From: an uncultured Oscillibacter sp.
GTDB taxonomy: Bacteria; Bacillota_A; Clostridia; Oscillospirales; Oscillospiraceae
Assembly: GCA_902462475.1 (NCBI GenBank)
Contig: CABQCB010000080.1
Coordinates: forward strand, 1 to 7,525
Length of the DNA stretch: 7,525 bases
Reading direction: 5' to 3'
Shown: positions 4,791-7,525 of the stretch, piece after piece
Numbering within the stretch: the first letter of the stretch is position 1
Layout: each line of letters begins with the position of its first letter
Translations under genes and position numbers: made by a program
Notes under the pieces: generated by a model
Seen by the model: the letters and a program-made list of their open reading frames with translations, nothing else
Told to the model about the DNA's origin: nothing
Databases searched by the model: none

Positions 4791-7319
4791 GTGAAGCAGC
4801 CTAAAAGATATGTCCAGCGTTTTCTGATCCAGAGCACCGTACTGTTGCTGCTGATGAGCGTCACCGCTTTTTTGGGCGTTTACGCCTCCGGCAAAGCTGC
4901 ATACCGCTCCGCCAATGAGCTGGGATCCATGACCGCCGACTACCTGAATCTCCAGGTGGACTCCTTTCTGGGGGAATACGCGCAGATCCTGGGAGACGCA
5001 GCTCACACCGTAGAGGCCATGCTGGACCAGGGCATGTCCACCGACCAGGTGGAACAGTGGCTGACAGAGTTCTCCGACGAATACGCCTCCCAAATGAACT
5101 ATGACGAAAGCGGCCTTTATGGCTCCATCCGCGGCCAGGCCGTATACAGCAGCGGCTGGGTGCCCCCCTCCGGTTATGATATAACCAGCCGCCCCTGGTA
5201 CCTCAAAGCCGTGGCAGGCGGCGGCATGTGCGTCCGTTCCGAGGTCTACCAGGATTACCAGTACGGGACGGCCATCGTCAGTCTCTCCATGCTCCTTTCC
5301 GATGGAGTCAGCGTGCTGGCCCTGGACATCCGCGCAGGAGATATCCAGGTGGACTGGCAGGAGAGCGGAGACCTCTTCCCCGGCACAGCCACCGTCATCG
5401 ACCAAAGCGGCAATGTGGTCCTGCACCAGCAGATCCGGCGGGATGCGCATGCCCAATGTGAACTGGACCAGTTCACCCAGCAGGACTATCTCCAATGGAT
5501 GGACGAGTATTTCACCTCCGACCGGGGCTATTTCGTCTGGCACGGCCAGGAGGATAACTATCAAAATTACTATATCGTCGATGACGACGGCTGGACGTGT
5601 ATCGTCACCATTCCCCGTTCCGCCATCACCAAAGACGCCACAGCACTCTTTTACTTCCAGCTGGGACTGGAATGCTTGTTCCTGGTGGTGATCCTCTACC
5701 TCAGCGCGCAGAACTACCTGCACATCCGGCGCAACCGCAAAACCGTCAACTGCTTTGAGGCACTGGGGCAGACCTATTACTGTGTTGTCCTGGTGGATAC
5801 CAGCGGGAGCACCTGCGAAGTGATCAAGTACCAGGGCCGCGACCACGCGGAATGGGAAAAGATCACGGACTATCATCTGTTTTTGGCAAAAGCCAGCGAC
5901 CACATTCCGGACGAGGAGGACCGCAGCTGCTTCCTGGAGCGCTTCTCCGCCGAAAATCTGGACCACCTGCGGACGGCGTCTGGCCGCTTCTATATGGAAT
6001 ACCAGGTGCAAACCAGTGCGGGGCCCCGCTGGGCATCCGCAGAGGGGTTCTGGGTGCGGGACCTGCCGGATGATTCCCATGTGATCCTGGCTTTCCGCAC
6101 CATACACGAGGAAAAGACAAAGTCCCTGGAACAGACCCAGATGCTGCGGGAATCTCTGGAGCATGCCCGTCTGGCCTCTCAGGCCAAAAACGACTTCCTC
6201 TCCCGCATGAGCCACGATATGCGCACGCCCATGAATGCCGTCATTGGATTTACGGACATGGCCCGGAACAACCTGGACCAGCCGGAGCGCGCCCGTGAAT
6301 GCCTGGACAAGGTATCGGCCGCCTCTGCCCAGCTGCTGCATCTGATCAATGAGGTGCTGGACACCGCCAAGATCGAACAGGGAAAGATGGAGCTGCACCT
6401 TGCCCCGGTGGATCTGCGCCGCCACCTGGAGGAGACTGCCTCCATGTTCCAGATGCAGGCTCAGTCCAATCACCAGGAGTTTTCCCTGGAGATGTCCCTG
6501 CCCTCCTCCACGCAGATCCTCACAGACGGAAACCGGCTCAACCAGATCTTAAACAATCTCCTTACCAACGCCATCAAATACACTCCCGCCGGCGGGCGCA
6601 TCAAACTGCGGGCGGAGGAGCTGCCCGGCAGCAATCCGGACGAGCGGTTTTACCGCTTCACCGTCAGCGACAACGGCATCGGCATGGCTCCGGAGTTTTT
6701 GGAACGGATCTTCCTGCCCTTTGAGCGGGAGGATACCTCCATGACCAGCAGGACCAGCGGTGTGGGGCTTGGCATGGCCATCACCCACAGCATCGTGGAG
6801 ATGATGGGCGGCCGCATCGATGTACAGAGCGAGCGTGGAAAGGGCTCTACCTTTACCGTCCTTCTCCCGTGCCATCTGGCCCAGGAGTCTCCTGCGCCTC
6901 AGCCTCCGGTGGACACCGAAACGTTTTCCCTGGAGGGCCGCCACTTCCTGCTGGCAGAGGATAATTTCCTGAACATGGAGATCGCCACGGAGCTATTGAG
7001 TATGGAAGGCGCTGTCATCACCCCCGTACAAAACGGGCAGGAGGCAGTGGATGCCTTTGCCGCCAGTTCTCCCGGCACATTCGACGCCGTCATCCTGGAT
7101 ATCCAGATGCCCGTGCTGGACGGCTACGGGGCCGCCCGGGCCATCCGTGCCCTTCCCCGGCCGGACGCGCAGACCATTCCCATTCTGGCCATGACCGCCA
7201 ACGCCTTCACCGATGACGTGGCCGCCGCCCGGGAAGCCGGCATGAACGGCCATATCGCAAAGCCTGTGGACATGGGCCGCATCAAGGCGGTACTGGCCAC
7301 GGTGCTGCCGCCCCGATAA
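4791..7319 (+). CDS. Hybrid sensor histidine kinase with extracytoplasmic Cache domain and C-terminal receiver
   Basis: Membrane-bound signal transducer, 842 residues. In order: a short basic N-terminus; membrane segment about 11-32; an outside domain about 33-283 resembling dCache, with the typical RPWYLKA (134-140) and GTAIVSLSM; membrane segment about 285-306; a PAS-like cytoplasmic domain about 318-440; and a helical linker. The HisKA domain has phosphoacceptor His475 in SRMSHDMRTP. The ATPase domain has Asn593 in the N box (NNLLTNAIKYTP), DNGIGM from 627, FLPFERED and GVGLG at 657-661. The receiver domain, about 717-840, has E723/D724, phosphoacceptor Asp770 in ILDIQMP, Thr802 and Lys824. 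All catalytic residues are present, so both autophosphorylation and transfer to the receiver are expected. Cache domains commonly bind small ligands such as amino acids; the ligand here is unknown. There is no DNA-binding output domain and no response regulator or HPt gene within the window. The gene has its own promoter and terminator. Confidence 0.93.
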   Translation: MKQPKRYVQRFLIQSTVLLLLMSVTAFLGVYASGKAAYRSANELGSMTADYLNLQVDSFLGEYAQILGDAAHTVEAMLDQGMSTDQVEQWLTEFSDEYASQMNYDESGLYGSIRGQAVYSSGWVPPSGYDITSRPWYLKAVAGGGMCVRSEVYQDYQYGTAIVSLSMLLSDGVSVLALDIRAGDIQVDWQESGDLFPGTATVIDQSGNVVLHQQIRRDAHAQCELDQFTQQDYLQWMDEYFTSDRGYFVWHGQEDNYQNYYIVDDDGWTCIVTIPRSAITKDATALFYFQLGLECLFLVVILYLSAQNYLHIRRNRKTVNCFEALGQTYYCVVLVDTSGSTCEVIKYQGRDHAEWEKITDYHLFLAKASDHIPDEEDRSCFLERFSAENLDHLRTASGRFYMEYQVQTSAGPRWASAEGFWVRDLPDDSHVILAFRTIHEEKTKSLEQTQMLRESLEHARLASQAKNDFLSRMSHDMRTPMNAVIGFTDMARNNLDQPERARECLDKVSAASAQLLHLINEVLDTAKIEQGKMELHLAPVDLRRHLEETASMFQMQAQSNHQEFSLEMSLPSSTQILTDGNRLNQILNNLLTNAIKYTPAGGRIKLRAEELPGSNPDERFYRFTVSDNGIGMAPEFLERIFLPFEREDTSMTSRTSGVGLGMAITHSIVEMMGGRIDVQSERGKGSTFTVLLPCHLAQESPAPQPPVDTETFSLEGRHFLLAEDNFLNMEIATELLSMEGAVITPVQNGQEAVDAFAASSPGTFDAVILDIQMPVLDGYGAARAIRALPRPDAQTIPILAMTANAFTDDVAAAREAGMNGHIAKPVDMGRIKAVLATVLPPR

Positions 7320-7323
7320 TGCA

Positions 7324-7367
7324 AAAAAGAGGTCCGTACCAAAAGGTACGGACCTCTTTTTCTTTTT
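7324..7367. terminator. Convergent bidirectional intrinsic terminator
   Basis: A perfect 17-bp stem (arms 7324-7340 and 7345-7361, core GAGGTCCGTACC, loop AAAA) is bordered by A on the left and T on the right, followed by CTTTTT. It begins five bases after the kinase stop and lies eight bases beyond the stop of the minus-strand gene. With T runs on both strands it should end both convergent transcripts. Confidence 0.92.
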
Positions 7368-7369
7368 AG

Positions 7370-7525
7370 TCAGAACTCGCCCCGCTGCATCCGCTCTTTC
7401 ACAGCAAGGCCCGCCGGCGTCACAGCAAGGCCGCCCAGTGCGGTCTCCCGGAACTCCACCGGCATACGGCGGCCCACCTCGCCCATGCAGTCGATGACCT
7501 GATCCACGGGGATGCGGCTCTCCAC
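7370..7525 (-). CDS. sdaAA: C-terminal end of a probable L-serine dehydratase, iron-sulfur-dependent, alpha subunit (partial)
   Basis: Only the last 51 codons are in the window; the gene runs off the right edge and its stop (TGA) is at 7370-7372. The visible tail has [20 protein letters not shown] followed by [10 protein letters not shown]. It resembles the conserved C-terminus of the alpha chain of iron-sulfur L-serine ammonia-lyases (pattern: Met, Gly-Arg, Met-Pro, Arg-Glu-Thr, Gly-Gly-Leu-Ala, Thr-Pro-x-Gly). Such enzymes convert L-serine to pyruvate and ammonia in the cytoplasm. The iron-sulfur ligands would lie outside the window, so activity cannot be judged. The identification rests on memory of the family tail and is less certain than for the other genes. 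It converges on the kinase gene and shares its terminator. Confidence 0.65.
   Translation of the reverse strand: MESRIPVDQVIDCMGEVGRRMPVEFRETALGGLAVTPAGLAVKERMQRGEF

Noticed and set aside
4759..4794. Eleven-codon upstream frame (MENQLIRERAA) whose stop overlaps the kinase GTG start, suggesting translational coupling
   Set aside because: Its ATG begins immediately after the TATAAT, upstream of the predicted transcription start near 4765, and it has no ribosome site. It would matter only if transcription started further upstream.
4713..6473. 586-codon open frame antisense to the histidine kinase
   Set aside because: The plus strand encodes a complete Cache-HisKA-ATPase-receiver protein with all motifs intact; the antisense frame shows no family signature and no ribosome site was identified.
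1..7525. CRISPR arrays, insertion sequences, tRNA or rRNA genes, riboswitches, phage or defence genes
   Set aside because: I looked for spaced repeats, terminal inverted repeats with transposase motifs, tRNA-like arms and large structured leaders and found none. The leaders of dapF and the kinase are too short for a riboswitch.

Overview
The window is about 7.5 kb of compact, fairly GC-rich bacterial DNA with AT-rich intergenic gaps. It holds five complete genes and the 3' end of a sixth. Strong AGGAGG-type ribosome binding sites, TTG and GTG starts, sigma-A-like promoters, a stand-alone dapF and a large Cache-type hybrid histidine kinase together suggest a Gram-positive gut-type Clostridia member, plausibly Oscillospiraceae or a relative. 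This placement is inferred from style and not from a marker gene.

Layout. Positions 39-1571 (minus) encode a PutP-type sodium/proline symporter. Upstream of it on the same strand, 1743-2339, lies a TetR-family regulator. The 171-bp AT-rich gap between them carries a perfect 14-bp inverted repeat (1634-1665), a candidate operator for putP. A divergent intergenic region (2340-2501) separates the regulator from a plus-strand pair: dapF (diaminopimelate epimerase, TTG start at 2502) and, 22 bp further on, a DAACS-family amino acid:cation symporter (3385-4665). A strong promoter (TTTACA-N17-TGTTATAAT region, 2442-2470) drives dapF, and a GC-rich hairpin terminator (4681-4720) closes the pair. Next is a one-gene unit: its own promoter (4730-4758) and a GTG-started hybrid sensor histidine kinase of 842 residues (4791-7319). 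A convergent, probably bidirectional terminator (7324-7367) follows. The last 156 bp are the C-terminus of a minus-strand gene that resembles the alpha subunit of iron-sulfur L-serine dehydratase.

Functional reading. The theme is amino-acid handling: proline uptake under likely TetR control, meso-diaminopimelate/lysine synthesis coupled to an amino-acid symporter, serine deamination at the right edge, and an extracellular small-molecule sensor kinase between them. All are known families. I found no convincing undescribed multi-gene system. The points most worth a second look are the putP palindrome, the altered substrate-site residues of the symporter, the dapF-symporter coupling, and the lone hybrid kinase with no visible partner. 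No gene-free stretch exceeds 300 bases.
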